Origin: Eukaryota sp. TZLM1-RC
Taxonomy: Eukaryota; Metamonada: BaSk clade
NCBI GenBank assembly: GCA_040285825.1
Contig: JAUPSS010000003.1
Span: 2,108,001 to 2,172,000 of the forward strand
DNA: 64,000 nt
Reading direction: 5' to 3'
Under the pieces are notes generated by a model. It searched no databases. It worked only from the letters and a program-made list of their open reading frames with translations, and was not told the origin of the DNA. Of the stretch, positions 11,388 through 23,340 are shown one piece after another. Both the position numbers and the translations under genes were made by a program. Positions within the stretch are counted from its first letter, which is position 1, and each line of letters opens with the position of its first letter.

Positions 11388-12246
11388 AATTTATTGAATT
11401 TGCACACTTGATTAAATTAAATCATAACTAATGGGACGACTATCATTAAACCAAGATTTCCTCTACAAAATCTTGATTTGCTTGCTGTCTAGCTAAAGCT
11501 TCTCTAATTCGATTGAAAAACCGCGGTAATCTATTAATAATGGCAAATTGAATCCGTGAACGCCATAAAAAAAATATCAAATCTTTTTCATTGATTTTTC
11601 TTTCACCATTTTTTGGAAGTCATCCAAAAAAGTTTCTGCTTCAACTGATAATCTTCCATTTATCGAAAATGGAAAAGCAATAAAAACCAGCTGTGTATTT
11701 CTATCGATATTTGCATCTTCAATTTCTTTATCATATTTTCTATGTTTTTCTTTTGCTTTAAAATCCAGAGCAGCCACAGGATTAAGTTTTCTTCTGTGAA
11801 CCAAAGTATTGTTTGCAACATTACATGAGACAAAGTCAACAATAGCTTCAGAATTATCAATCCAATCACAGTATACATCACCTCTATCATCAGAATCAAA
11901 AATTATTCAGAGAAAGTGTTTCTTTCAGCAGGGGCTCTTTGATACACGATATCCTTGCAGTTTGTGCCATATTGAAAACAGTGTCTCTAACAGCATCATG
12001 TAATGAAGAACGATAAGTTATCAATTTAGAGCAATTTAGAGCATGGCGCAAAGTGAGTTGAGGTGAATTCGAACAAATACATTTTTCTTTTGATAATAAT
12101 TGGTTAATGGGGATGTTCAAATATAATCTCATTTTTGTTACAAATGCTTCATTAGTAGCACACAATCCAAATCTTCGTGGTACAATGGTTACAAAAAGTG
12201 AAGAATCTGACACCTTGTTTTCACAAACACCCTTTTCCAATAACAA
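11388..12246 (-). pseudogene. Family C endonuclease domain and 3' end
   Basis: Minus-strand 3' UTR, stop, and RLE domain of family C. Here the zinc ribbon keeps its upstream part (KCICSNSPQL...LRHALNC), preceded by SSLFVTIVPRRFGLCATNEAF, which is missing from the copies at 8142 and 23341. Changes near 11580 and 11905 break the frame (open parts 11896-12246 and 11577-11804). Confidence 0.8.
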
Positions 12247-12259
12247 TGAGTGAAGATCT

Positions 12260-13465
12260 TATATATGAAATACACAATTAAAACTCCACATCCTCAAAAC
12301 CTGCCTCCCCTACATCAAAACAATTAATTGCTAAAGATTCAGAAAATTTCCCAAAAGAAGATAGTGAATCAGAAATTAGTGTTACCATTCCCTTAAAAAT
12401 AGAAAATACAATCCTGTTTTGCCAGTAAACACGATTGAAAATTCTTCCAGTTCTTTCCTTTACAACTACAACAAAATCCTCAAGGAAAGCCATAGCAGCC
12501 TTACCTAGAGATCCAAGCAAAGAAAAAAACAAATGGACATAAATTATATTGGGCATGAGAATTTTCATTAACCGAGGAAATGGGTTTCGCATATTTAGCA
12601 ATTTTATATTTTTCGCCTGCAAGAAGAGGATTATTTACATCCGAGTTAATGAAATGTTCGTTAGAGGAATTACAAGGGTCAATAGACATGGCGTCCAAAA
12701 TAGTAAAACTACCATTTAAACCAGGAACAACTAGATCACCTCTAGTCAGACCCATAGAAGCTCTGTTGTAACGCGTACTATCAATATTGGGATCATCAAG
12801 AATTAATTTTGATAAAAGCGGTTCTAAAAAGGAATCTACTCGATATGATTTGCACATTACATAAATTTGGTCCCTGACGTTATTATGCACTTTGCTTCTA
12901 AACGTAATGAAATGTTTACAGTTCAAAAGATGAGTAAACAAAAGAGGTTTACCACATTTACAAGTTAAATGATTGGGCAAATTGTTTGGCCACAGAAAAC
13001 AACGAAAACGCATGTTGAGAAGCCATTCATTGTTTTTTTAACAAAAGTCCATAAACAGAGGGAACTTGAGTTACTAAAGCAGCAGCTGAACTATCACGAA
13101 TATCCTTTAAAAAATTACCAAAAGCGGGATTTTTAGTTTTGGCCAAGCCAAGTCTTACTTCATAATCCAAGCCTTCATATAATTTAACCAGATGGTGCTG
13201 AAGCTTTTTCAAGCAAAAACGTAAATTTGGAAGTGATCGGGTGGGAATTTCTTGAACATTTTGAGGAAAACACTGAATCCAGATATCACTAGGCAAATTT
13301 TCTAATTCAAATTGCAGTTGATTCAAGTAAAAATTTGATTCACCATTGATCAGATGAACATCAAAAGGGAACCTTTGGAAAAATTCAAAAACAAAATTTT
13401 TACCACCTCCCAAAAATGCTGCTTTACACAGAATCGAAGATTTGGTGAATCCAATGCCACCCAAA

Positions 13466-13468
<3 letters not shown>
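12260..13468 (-). pseudogene. Family B RLE region, left part of an interrupted copy
   Basis: Minus-strand family B from its 3' end up to ADLGGIGFTKSSI. Open parts are 12622-12278, 13013-12501 and 13464-13027. It shares the extra-base frameshift in the SLLGSLG codons with the arm at 10308-11326, so one arm was copied from the other. The element continues at 15728 after a family A insertion, with the 12-bp TSD CCACCCAAATCT at both borders. Confidence 0.85.
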
Positions 13469-13496
<28 letters not shown>

Positions 13497-15727
13497 TTTT
13501 ATTCTAAACCTATAAATCAACATCCAAAAAAATCCATCTCTCCCAAAACAAAAACACTAGATGCAACTCTCTCATAGTGAGATCCAAGAGAAAGCAAAGC
13601 ATCAGAAACCATCTTCAACATCCCCTTAAAAATAGAAAACACTATTCTATTTTGCCAAAACAATCTGTTGAAATTTCTGCCAGTTCTTCTCTTTACAATC
13701 ATTTCAAAATCATCCAAAAACGTAAAGCAGTTGGTGCAAGTGAACCAAAAAGGGAAAATACAAATGGATACAAATTGTATTTTTGCATGCTGTAGACTGG
13801 CCAATTTGGACAAAGGTTCATTGTATTTTTTTGAATTTAAAATTTTCAGCATTTGAAAGGGGATTATGAATTTCAGAATTAACAAGCCTTTCATTTGAGG
13901 CATTACAAGGATCAACAGACATTACATCCAATAAAATAAAGCTTCCATCTAATCCAGGTAATATGACATCACCTCTATTATTCTTATGAAAATCATTTTC
14001 AGCATCAAACAGATTTGACAACAGAGGTTCCAAGAAGGATTCAATTCTATGAGATTTACACATACAATATAACTGGTCTCTCACAGCATCATGAACCTTG
14101 CTTCTAAAAGTAATAAAATGTTTACAATTTAACAAATGAGTAGTTGTAATTTCTCGAGAACATTTACAAATTAAATTATGAGGTAAATTATCAGGCCAGA
14201 TAAAGGAACGAAATCTCATATTCAGAGTCCAAGCAGAATCGGATAAGAGAATACCATAAACTTGTGGAATTGTTGTTACTAAGGCAGAAGAAGTACTGTC
14301 ACACATATCTTGTAAAAGATTTGCAAAAGCGGGATTCTTTTTCTTGGCCAAGCCAAGTCTAACATCAAAATCCAAGCTTTCAAAAATCTTTGACAATTTT
14401 TGTTGAAGCTTTTTACAGCAAAACTGTAAATTAAATAGAGATCGGTTTGGAATTTCTTGAATTGATTGAGGAAAGCATTTGGTCCAAATTTGTGGCGGTA
14501 ATTTTTCAAGTTCACAAGATAACTCATACAAATAGGGACTACAATTGGGGACTAACAGATGAGAATCATCAGGAAATCTACGAGAAAATTCATAAATAAA
14601 ATTTTTGCCACCACCCAAGAATGCTGATTGACACAAAATTGAAGATTTAGTAAAACCAATACCACCAAAATTTGCTGAAGAAAATAAATGGCTTTTCAAC
14701 ATTCCTGGTTCTACATCCAATAAATCAGCAAAAAATTCTGTTCTCAATGAATTAAAAGCACGACAAAAATCTAATGCTATGGAAGGAGCACAAGATCTCA
14801 AAATGTGGGTTATTCTCCCAGTGTAGCAAATTTTAAGCATAAAAAATTTAATATGCTTTTCTATATCTAAAGAAGAAATTGAATCAAGTTCAATTTTCAT
14901 TTTTTCCAAAATAACTTGCAATTCATTCTGAATTTGAGGCACATTTCCTAACCAACAACCAAGGAACTTAAAAGCATCACTACTATAATTAGTAAAAGGG
15001 ACAATAGAATCGTTTATCACGAGGTCTTGAGCAGAAGAGCCAATCAGAAGGCATTTGCTGGCATTAAGATGAAGCCCAATATTTTCATATGAATCGGCAA
15101 TTTCTTGAGCAACCAATTCTAGTAAATCAAATGAACCAATCAAGGATATATCATCCATATAAGCCACAATTTTTATAGAAGGGTATTTTTGCTTAATGAT
15201 ATTTAAAGTTTTGTGAATAGCTAAACAAAACAATAATGGACCTAAAGGGTCACCTTGCTTCACACCAGAAGATGATTTAAGAGCAAATGAATTAAAAATT
15301 AAATCTGATTCTTTACCATAAAAATGGTAGAAAAAACTCGATAACTCAGGAAAATCAGATTTAATAACTTCAAAAATTGCTTCTCGCTTTACAGAATTAA
15401 AAGCATTTTTAAAGTCGAGATTAAAAATAAAATTATTTTCCTCTGCATTAAAAAAGGTATCAGAGGCAATAGCAGCAACAGAAGCACCATCAATTGTTTT
15501 GATTCCAAATTGATGAGGATTTAAAAATGTAGAAGCTTTGTCTTTGACACGATCGAAGACAATTGATGCCAGCAAACGAGAAAGAGATTCACCAACAGCA
15601 ATTGGGCGTATTCCATCAGGTTTGATTCCGTTTCCAGGCTTTACTAAAGCAATCAGACGTGCTGCGAGCAATTCAAATGGAGGATTTATTTTCAAAACAA
15701 TTAATTGTTGAAAATAGTGGGCTAGAT
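13469..15727 (-). mobile_element. Family A insertion in family B (2.26 kb, T20 tail, 12-bp TSD)
   Basis: Poly(T) at 13469-13488 marks the 3' end. The TSD CCACCCAAATCT is at 13457-13468 and 15728-15739. The copy is 5' truncated in the RT finger region. Its frame is open from 15755 to 13818, 645 codons, from LAHYFQQLIV through motif A (LDFKNAF), QGDPLGP, AYMDD, thumb, zinc ribbon and nuclease LLDVMSVDP. One-base run changes near 13830 and 13728 split off the last part. The first codons of the open frame lie in the family B flank. Confidence 0.9.
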
Positions 15728-16113
15728 CCACCCAAATCTGCTGAACAAAATACATGACTTCGAATTAAAGATTCATTTACTTCTAATAAAGAAGAAAAAA
15801 ATTTAACTCGAAGTTTGTTAAAAGATCTGCAAAAATTGAGAGATACCGATGGGGGTGTTGACCTTAAAGTATGAGTGAATTTTCCGGAATAACAAATTTT
15901 TAAAATAAAAAATTTGATGTGTTTCTCAATGTCACATTCAGCAATAAAACTAAGATCCTTGTCAAACTTCTCCAATAAATTGTTTAACTGGGAATAAATT
16001 TCATCCAAATTGCCAAGCCAACATCCAAGAAACTTAAAAGCTTGTTGGTTATAATTGATAAAAGGAATCTGAGCTCCACCAATTATCAAAGATTGTTTTT
16101 CTCTACCAATCAA
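15728..16113 (-). pseudogene. Family B fragment, right part of the interrupted copy
   Basis: This continues family B from the ADLGG codons back through the thumb (DIEKHIKFF) to CLLIGREKQS, then changes into family A at about 16113 in the D-E motif region. The change keeps an open frame (SISS|FLIGREK), giving a 315-codon A-B chimeric frame from 16620 to 15673. Confidence 0.8.
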
Positions 16114-17573
16114 GAAAGAAGAAATTGAATCAAGTTCAATTTTCATTTTTTCCAAAATAACTTGCAATTCATTCTGAATTTGAGGCACATTTCCTAACCA
16201 ACAACCAAGGAACTTAAAAGCATCACTACTATAATTAGTAAAAGGGACAATAGAATCGTTTATCACGAGCTCTTGAGCAGAAGAGCCAATCAGAAGGCAT
16301 TTGCTGGCATTAAGATGAAGCCCAATATTTTCATATGAATCGGCAATTTCTTGAGCAACCAATTCTAGTAAATCAAATGAACCAATCAAGGATATATCAT
16401 CCATATAAGCAACTATTTTTATAGAAGGGTATTTTTGCTTAATGATATTTAAAGTTTTGTGAATAGCTAAACAAAAAAATAATGGGCCTAAAGGATCTCC
16501 CTGCTTCACTCCAGAAGATGATTTAAGAGCAAATGAATTAAAAATTAAATCTGATTCTTTACCATAAAAATGGTAGAAAAAAACTCGATAGCTCAGGAAA
16601 ATCAGATTTAATAACTTCAAAAATTGCTTCTCGCTTTACAGAATTAAAAGCATTTTTAAAGTCTAGATTAAAAATAAAATTATTTTCCTCTGCATTAAAA
16701 AAGGTATCAGAGGCAATAGCAGCAACAGAAGCACCATCAATTGTTTTGATTCCAAATTGATGAGGATTCAAAAATGTAGAAGCTTTGTCTTTGACACGAT
16801 CGAAGACAATTGATGCCAGCAAACGAGAAAGAGATTCACCAACAGCAATTGGGCGTATTCCATCAGGTTTGATTCCGTTTCCAGGCTTTACTAAAGCAAT
16901 CAGACGTGCTGCGAGTAATTCAAATGGAGGATTAATTTTCAAAACAATTAATTGTTGAAAATTTTTTTTTAATTTATTTATTTTTAAAACTGGAATAATA
17001 TGTTGAAAATAGTGGGCTAGATCATCAGCAATTTCGGGAGCACTGGAACACGCTATTTTTAAGAGATCAAAAGAAATTCCAGATGGGCCTGCTGCTTTCC
17101 CCTTAGGTAATTTTTGAATAGCTTTAAGAACTTCAATTGCAGCAATAGGATTTTCAATCCAAAAAGGACACACATCAGGCTTGCTGCACTTGAAATTTTC
17201 TTGAGGATGCAACTTTTGAAGTTTTTCAAGGGTATCAGAGTTTGCATCAGCCAAAGAAGAGGAAAACAAAGACTGCTTTGCGGCACCATAACGACCACGT
17301 AAGCACAATTTTCGGCAAATTTTTGATTTTACAATTTTTCTATTTCCAAATTTTTTCTTAAAACAATTTTTGTTTTTTCTAGCAAAATATTTCCAGAAGG
17401 ATGAAATATTCCACTTATTATTTTTCAATTCAGAAGTAAAATTTCTCATTTCCATTGAGAAGGGGATTGTGCTGGCGGGACTTATTTCTACTGGGATCCG
17501 GATCGGGGGTCTTACGGTATCAACGGCTTTACAATTCGTACAAAACAGAAGTTTTCGACCATTTCGTGAATCT
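16114..17573 (-). pseudogene. Family A reverse transcriptase and N-terminal region
   Basis: Minus-strand family A from the second zinc finger (CTNCKA) through the KLPKGKAAGPSG motif, RT motif A, QGDPLGP and YMDD. One extra A near 16577 splits the frame into 17455-16559 and 16620-15673. A 38-bp foreign insertion sits at 16963-17000. The 5' end at 17573 is where another A element has inserted; the same host copy resumes at 18898. Confidence 0.85.
16963..17000 (-). mobile_element. 38-bp insertion: 3' end of an unseen element
   Basis: A T-run followed by AATTTATTTATTTTTAAAAC interrupts family A, flanked by a perfect 10-bp TSD, TGTTGAAAAT (16953-16962 and 17001-17010). On the minus strand it reads as a tail with AATAAATAAA and an A-run. 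It does not match the 3' ends of families A, B, C or E in this window, so it may come from another family. Confidence 0.65.
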
Positions 17574-18235
17574 TTTTTTTATTTAAATTTAATTTTATTC
17601 AAAACCTATAAATCAACATCTAAAAAATCCATCTCTCCCAAAACAAAAACACTAGATGCAACTCTCTCATAGTGAGATCCAAGAGAAAGCAAAGCATCAG
17701 AAACCATCTTCAACATCCCCTTAAAAATAGAAAACACAATTCTATTTTGCCAAAACAATCTGTTGAAATTTCTCCCAGTTCTTCTCTTTACAATCAACTC
17801 AAAATCATCCAAAAAACGTAAAGCAGTTGGTGCAGGTGAACCAAAAAGGGAAAATACAAATGGATACAAATTGTATTTTGCATGTTGTAGACTGGCCAAT
17901 TTGGACAAAGGTTCATTGTATTTTTTGAATTTAAAATTTTCAGCATTTGAAAGGGGATTATGAATTTCAGAATTAACAAGCCTTTCATTTGAGGCATTAC
18001 AAGGATCAACAGACATTACATCCAATAAAATGAAGCTTCCATCTAATCCAGGTAATATGACATCACCTCTATTATTCTTATGAAAATCATTTTCAGCATC
18101 AAACAGATTTGACAACAGAGGTTCCAAGAAGGATTCAATTCTATGAGATTTACACATACAATATAACTGGTCTCTTACAGCATCATGAACCTTGCTTCTA
18201 AAAGTAATAAAATGTTTACAATTTAACAAATGAGT
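17574..18235 (-). mobile_element. Family A 3' fragment inserted in family A
   Basis: T-run, A 3' UTR and RLE domain on the minus strand, the left part of an insertion spanning 17574-18897. The host A copy is duplicated at TTTCGTGAATCT (17562-17573 and 18898-18909), a perfect 12-bp TSD. It matches 1-527. Confidence 0.85.
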
Positions 18236-18431
18236 AATTGTAATTTCTCACCTCTATTGATTGAGGAAAACATTTGTATTTTTTGAATTAAAAATTTTCA
18301 GCATTTGAAAGGGGATCTTTAGCAATTAATTGTTTTGATGTAGGGGAGGCAGGTTTTGAGGATGTGGAGTTTTAATTGTGTATTTCATATTTGTTGTTGA
18401 ATAAAAATAAAAAGAAATTTAAACAAAAAAA
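18236..18431 (+). mobile_element. Mosaic of A pieces plus family B 3' tail
   Basis: 18236-18315 repeats the short-piece mosaic of 528-592. 18316-18431 is the plus-strand family B tail with FEDVEF, stop, AATAAA and an A-rich end. It is the same secondary rearrangement as at 528-708. Confidence 0.65.
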
Positions 18432-18897
18432 ATCCAGGTAATATAACATCAACTCTATTATTCTTATGAAAATCATCTTCAGCATCAAACAGATTTGACA
18501 ACAGAGGTTCCAAGAAGGATTCAATTCTATGAGATTTACACATACAATATAACTGGTCTCTTACAGCATCATGAACCTTGCTTCTAAAAGTAATAAAATG
18601 TTTACAATTTAACAAATGAGTAGTTGTAATTTTTCGAGAACATTTACAAATTAAATTATGAGGTAAATTATCAGGCCAGATAAAGGAACGAAATCTCATA
18701 TTCAGAGTCCAAGCAGAATCGGATAAGAGAGTACCATAAACTTGTGGAATTGTTGTTACTAAGGCAGAAGAAGTACTGTCACACATATCTTGTAAAAGAT
18801 TTGCAAAAGCAGGATTCTTTTTCTTGGCCAAGCCAAGTCTAACATCAAAATCCAAGCTTTCAAAAATCTTTGACACTTTTTGTTGAATCTGCAAATC
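18432..18897 (-). pseudogene. Family A RLE fragment with 12-nt 5' filler
   Basis: This is the 5' part of the A insertion. The family A sequence ends at QQK codons and is followed by the filler GATTTGCAGATT (minus strand), then the TSD. The filler resembles the target DNA just upstream of the insertion site (GATGTTGCAGATTCA), as expected if the reverse transcriptase jumped to the target's other strand. Confidence 0.75.
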
Positions 18898-19088
18898 TTT
18901 CGTGAATCTGCAACATCTTTTTTGCAAAATGGACAACAAAAATTACTGTTTTCAGAAGGGGAAGAAGAGGGAACACTAGAAGCATTTAACTGTTGATCGT
19001 CAGAAACATTATTTTCAGCACCTTTCACAACGGCAACAGCTGGAACAGAACATTTGAGAATTTGTTGAGCAGATTTTAATTCAAATTC
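18898..19088 (-). pseudogene. Family A second zinc-finger region
   Basis: This is the host A copy resumed after the insertion. The minus strand codes SENSNFCCPFCKKDVADSR and the serine-rich linker. It ends at 19088, where ACCTCTA and a T-run lead into the next A copy. Confidence 0.75.
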
Positions 19089-19094
19089 ACCTCT

Positions 19095-20025
19095 ATTTTT
19101 TTTTACAAAATTTTAATTTTATTCAAAACCTATAAATCAACATCTAAAAAATCCATCTCTCCCACAACAAAAACACTAGATGCAACTCTCTCATAGTGAG
19201 ATCCAAGAGAAAGCAAAGCATCAGAAACCATCTTCAACATCCCCTTAAAAATAGAAAACACAATTCTATTTTGCCAAAACAATCTGTTGAAATTTCTCCC
19301 AGTTCTTCTCTTTACAATCAATTCAAAATCATCCAAAAAACGTAAAGCAGTTGGTGCAAGTGAACCAAAAAAGGAAAATACAAATGGATACAAATTGTAT
19401 TTTTGCATGTTGTAGACTGGCCAATTTGGACAAAGGTTCATTGTATTTTTTTGAATTTAAAATTTTCAGCATTTGAAAGGGGATTATGAATTTCAGAATT
19501 AACAAGCCTTTCATTTGAGGCATTACAAGGATCAACAGACATTACATCCAATAAAATGAAGCTTCCATCTAATCCAGGTAATATGACATCACCTCTATTA
19601 TTCTTATGAAAATCATTTTCAGCATCAAACAGATTTGACAACAGAGGTTCCAAGAAGGATTCAATTCTATGAGATTTACACATACAATATAACTGGTCTC
19701 TTACAGCATCATGAACCTTGCTTCTAAAAGTAATAAAATGTTTACAATTTAACAAATGAGTAGTTGTAATTTTTCGAGAACATTTACAAATTAAATTATG
19801 AGGTAAATTATTAGGCCAGATAAAGGAACGAAATCTCATATTCAGAGTCCAAGCAGAATCGGATAAGAGAGTACCATAAACTTGTGGAATTGTTGTTACT
19901 AAGGCAGAAGAAGTACTGTCACACATATCTTGTAAAAGATTTGCAAAAGCGGGATTCTTTTTCTTGGCCAAGCCAAGTCTAACATCAAAATCCAAGCTTT
20001 CAAAAATCTTTGACAATTTTTGTTG
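19095..20025 (-). mobile_element. Family A 5'-truncated copy
   Basis: T-run at 19095-19104, family A 3' UTR and RLE domain on the minus strand. The frame is split at about 19405-19450 by added bases in T-runs (open parts 19441-19130 and 20034-19438). It parallels 2510-3440. The 12-nt filler at 20026-20037 separates it from the next plus-strand leader. Confidence 0.8.
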
Positions 20026-20045
20026 AATCTGCAAATCTTTTTTTT

Positions 20046-20122
20046 CTCCCTCCCTTAGTCAACCCTCTCATATTTCACTTTCTGTCAAGGCGTCAAAGTC
20101 TTACTGTTTCTCTGTCAAAACG
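20046..20122 (+). promoter_or_regulatory. 5' leader of family A element
   Basis: Same leader as at 3461, preceded by a T8 run and followed by ATG at 20123 in the context AAACGATGC. Confidence 0.55.
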
Positions 20123-22195
20123 ATGCCATTGGCTGATAGTGACTCTGATACTGATTGGAACTCCCGAGTAAAGATTCTACCAGTCAGATCAAGCTCATCC
20201 TCTTCACTTCCCCACTCTCCCCACAATACAAGCTATGCTCGAAATTCATCTCAAAAAAATTTTCATTCAAAAACTGATCATTGTACCAGAAAAAACACAC
20301 AAAAACCACAATTACGATCCTTACGTTCTGTTGCGCGTTCCATTGACAACTCTTTTTCTCGAAATTTGTTTGCTCCAGCTGAAATTGGAAAAAGTCAAAA
20401 ATCTATTTCTACTTTTAACTCACCAATTGACAAAATAGAAATAACAGAAAAAATAAAACCTTTACCATTAAAAGGTTCTAAAAAATGTTCGATTTGTGGT
20501 ATCAGTGGTCATAATTTGAGAACATGCCCTGAAAAACAAAAAAGAGAAATTGAATTAAAATCTGCTCAACAAATTCTTGAATGTTCTGTTCCAGCTGATG
20601 CCGTTGTGAAAGGTGCTGAAAATAATGTTTCTGACGATCAACATTTAAATGCTTCTAGTGCTCACTCTTCTTCCCCTTCTGAAAACAGAAATTTTTGTTG
20701 TCCATTTTGCAAAAAAGATGTTATAGATTCAAGAAATGGTCGAAAACTTCTGTTTTGTACGAATTGTAAAGCCGTTGATACCGTAAGACCCCCGATCCGG
20801 ATCCCAGTAGAAATTAGCCCCGCCAGCACAATCCCCTTCTCAATGGAAATGAGAAATTTTACTTCTGAATTGAAAAATAATAAGTGGAATATTTCATCCT
20901 TCTGGAAATATTTTGCTCGAAAAAACAAAAATTGTTTTAAGAAAAAATTTGGAAATAGAAGAATTGTAAAATCAAAAATTTGCCGAAAATTGTGCTCACG
21001 TGGTCGTTATGGTGCCGCAAAGCAGTCCTTGTTTTCCTCTTCTTTGGCTGATGCAAACTCTGATACCCTTGAAAAACTTCAAAAGTTGCATCCTCAAGAA
21101 AATTTCAAGTGCAGCAAGCCTGATGTGTGTCCTTTTTGGATTGAAAATCCTATTACTGCAATTGAAGTTCTTAAAGCTATTCAAAAATTACCAAAGGGGA
21201 AAGCAGCAGGCCCATCTGGAATTTCTTTTGATCTCTTAAAAATAGCATGTTCCAGTGCTCCTGAAATTGCTGATGATCTAGCCCATTATTTTCAACAATT
21301 AATTGTTTTGAAAATTAATCCTCCATTTGAATTACTCGCTGCACGTCTGATTGCTTTAGTAAAGCCTGGAAACGGAATCAAACCTGATGGAATACGCCCA
21401 ATTGCTGTTGGTGAATCTCTTTCTCGTTTGCTAGCATCAATTGTCTTCGATCGTGTCAAAGACAAAGCTTCTACATTTTTGAATCCTCATCAATTTGGAA
21501 TCAAAACAATTGATGGTGCTTCTGTTGCTGCTATTGCCTCTGATACCTTTTTTAATGCAGAGGAAAATAATTTTATTTTTAATCTCGACTTTAAAAATGC
21601 CTTTAATTCTGTAAAGCGAGAAGCAATTTTTGAAGTTATTAAATCTGATTTTCCTGAGCTATCGAGTTTTTTTTACCATTTTTATGGGAAAGAATCGGAT
21701 TTAATTTTTAATTCATTTGGTCTTAAATCATCTTCTGGTGTGAAGCAAGGTGATCCTTTGGGCCCGTTATTATTTTGTTTAGCTATTCACAAAACTTTAA
21801 ATATCATTAAGCACAAATACCCTTCTATAAAAATAGTTGCTTATATGGATGATATATCCTTGATTGGTTCATTTGATTTACTAGAATTGGTTGCTCAAGA
21901 AATTGCCGATTCATATAAAAATATTGGGCTTCATCTTAATGCCAGCAAATGCCTTCTGATTGGATCTTCTGCTCAAGATCTCGTGATAAACGATTCTATT
22001 GTCCCTTTTACTAATTATAGTAGTGATGCTTTTAAGTTCCTTGGTTGTTGGTTAGGAAACGTGCCTCAAATTCAGAATGAATTACAAGTTATTTTGGAAA
22101 AAATGAAAATTGAACTTGATTCAATTTCTTCTTTAGATATAGAAAAACATATTTATTTATATTTATTTCTTCAGAAGATTGCCTTGGTTTATTGA
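20123..22195 (+). CDS. Family A retrotransposon protein: zinc fingers and reverse transcriptase (690 codons, chimeric end)
   Basis: This is the best-preserved N-terminal half of family A. Residues 1-110 are polar and serine-rich. The CCHC knuckle is C122-C125-H130-C135 and the C2C2 finger is C193-C196-C212-C215; both probably bind element RNA or target DNA. KLPKGKAAGPSG at 356-366 starts the RT fold. The catalytic aspartates are D489 in LDFKNAF and D576-D577 in AYMDD; the template motif SSGVKQGDPLGP is at 537-548. After LDIEKH (residue 676) the family A sequence stops, a short filler reads YLYLFLQ, and the frame runs into family C with a stop. The thumb and endonuclease are therefore missing. 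The RT assignment is certain; function as assembled is unlikely. Confidence 0.9.
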   Translation: MPLADSDSDTDWNSRVKILPVRSSSSSSLPHSPHNTSYARNSSQKNFHSKTDHCTRKNTQKPQLRSLRSVARSIDNSFSRNLFAPAEIGKSQKSISTFNSPIDKIEITEKIKPLPLKGSKKCSICGISGHNLRTCPEKQKREIELKSAQQILECSVPADAVVKGAENNVSDDQHLNASSAHSSSPSENRNFCCPFCKKDVIDSRNGRKLLFCTNCKAVDTVRPPIRIPVEISPASTIPFSMEMRNFTSELKNNKWNISSFWKYFARKNKNCFKKKFGNRRIVKSKICRKLCSRGRYGAAKQSLFSSSLADANSDTLEKLQKLHPQENFKCSKPDVCPFWIENPITAIEVLKAIQKLPKGKAAGPSGISFDLLKIACSSAPEIADDLAHYFQQLIVLKINPPFELLAARLIALVKPGNGIKPDGIRPIAVGESLSRLLASIVFDRVKDKASTFLNPHQFGIKTIDGASVAAIASDTFFNAEENNFIFNLDFKNAFNSVKREAIFEVIKSDFPELSSFFYHFYGKESDLIFNSFGLKSSSGVKQGDPLGPLLFCLAIHKTLNIIKHKYPSIKIVAYMDDISLIGSFDLLELVAQEIADSYKNIGLHLNASKCLLIGSSAQDLVINDSIVPFTNYSSDAFKFLGCWLGNVPQIQNELQVILEKMKIELDSISSLDIEKHIYLYLFLQKIALVY

Positions 22196-23340
22196 CCAAA
22201 TTTTTCAACCAAATATTATCTGGTCAACGCAAGTACCCAGAAGAATTAAGAAGTTCTCGTTTGACTGCACTTGTCAAAAATTCAAAAATGGATGTTCGTC
22301 CTATTGCAGTCTCTGAGAGCTTACATAATATTTTTTCTGCGTGTTGCTTAAGCAGGTTCAATGAAAAAGCTAAAAAGATTTTATTACCCTTTCAATATGG
22401 TATAAATACTACAGATGGAGTCTCTTCAGCGATTTTTGCTACTGATGTCTTATTTCGTCAAAATGAATCCAATGTTTGCATGTCATTGGATTTTAGTAAT
22501 GCTTTCAATTCGCTAAGTCGTCGCAGTATCCATGGTGCTCTATTGCAATATATGCCAGAATTAATACCATATTTTCAATCAACATATTGCACATATTCTA
22601 ATTTACATTTTGGTAACAACATTTTGATTTCATCAAGTGGCGTAAAGCAAGGAGATCCGTTAGGACCTCTTTTGTTTTGTTTGGCCATTCATCCTATTCT
22701 ACTGCAAATTCAAGAGATGTTTCCTTCACTAAAAATGATTGCATATATGGATGATGTTGTGCTTATTGGTGATTTAAATATTGTGAAAAAAGCAACTGTA
22801 TGTTTTAAAGAATTATTTACCAAAATTGGTCTCCGACTTAATTTACTTAAGTGTGTTTTGTTATCGAATTCTCCAGTTTCCACAATAATTGATGATATTG
22901 AAATTCAAGCCAAATTATATTCAATTGATGCTATTCGTCATTTGGGTTCGTTTTTAGGAAATAATGATGAAATTACCAAAAAATTGTTTGAAAAGTTGAA
23001 CTCAATTTCTGACAAAATTGACCGAATGATGAATTTAGATATAAAAAAACACATCAAATTTACCATTATAAGACTGTGTTTTAGTTCCAATTTGAATCAT
23101 ATATTTCGATCTACAAATCCTCTCGTCACTAGACCTTTGGCTCAAAAGTTTAATGAGTTACGTGCAAAAGTTCTGTCTCAATTACTGGGATGTAAAATGT
23201 TTCAAATTCCAGATCATGCTTACCTTAGTCCACAATATGGTGGTTTAGGGTGGACGAAGGCGTCTATTCTTACCTCGTGTGCTTTTGTTGGTGGATGCAG
23301 AAATGCAATCTTTGAAAGAAAAATGTATTTGTTCGAATTC
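22165..23340 (+). pseudogene. Family C reverse transcriptase fragment
   Basis: The frame is open over 22192-23379 (395 codons). It holds KNSKMDVRPIAVSESL, motif A in SLDFSNAFNSLSRR, SSGVKQGDPLGPLLF, AYMDDVVLIG, the GLRLN motif and the thumb DIKKHIKF. It lacks the N-terminus and the first RT segment. It is joined at its 5' side to family A, and at 23330 to the C ribbon region by an internal deletion. Apart from the joins it is uninterrupted, unlike its sister at 5581. Confidence 0.85.
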
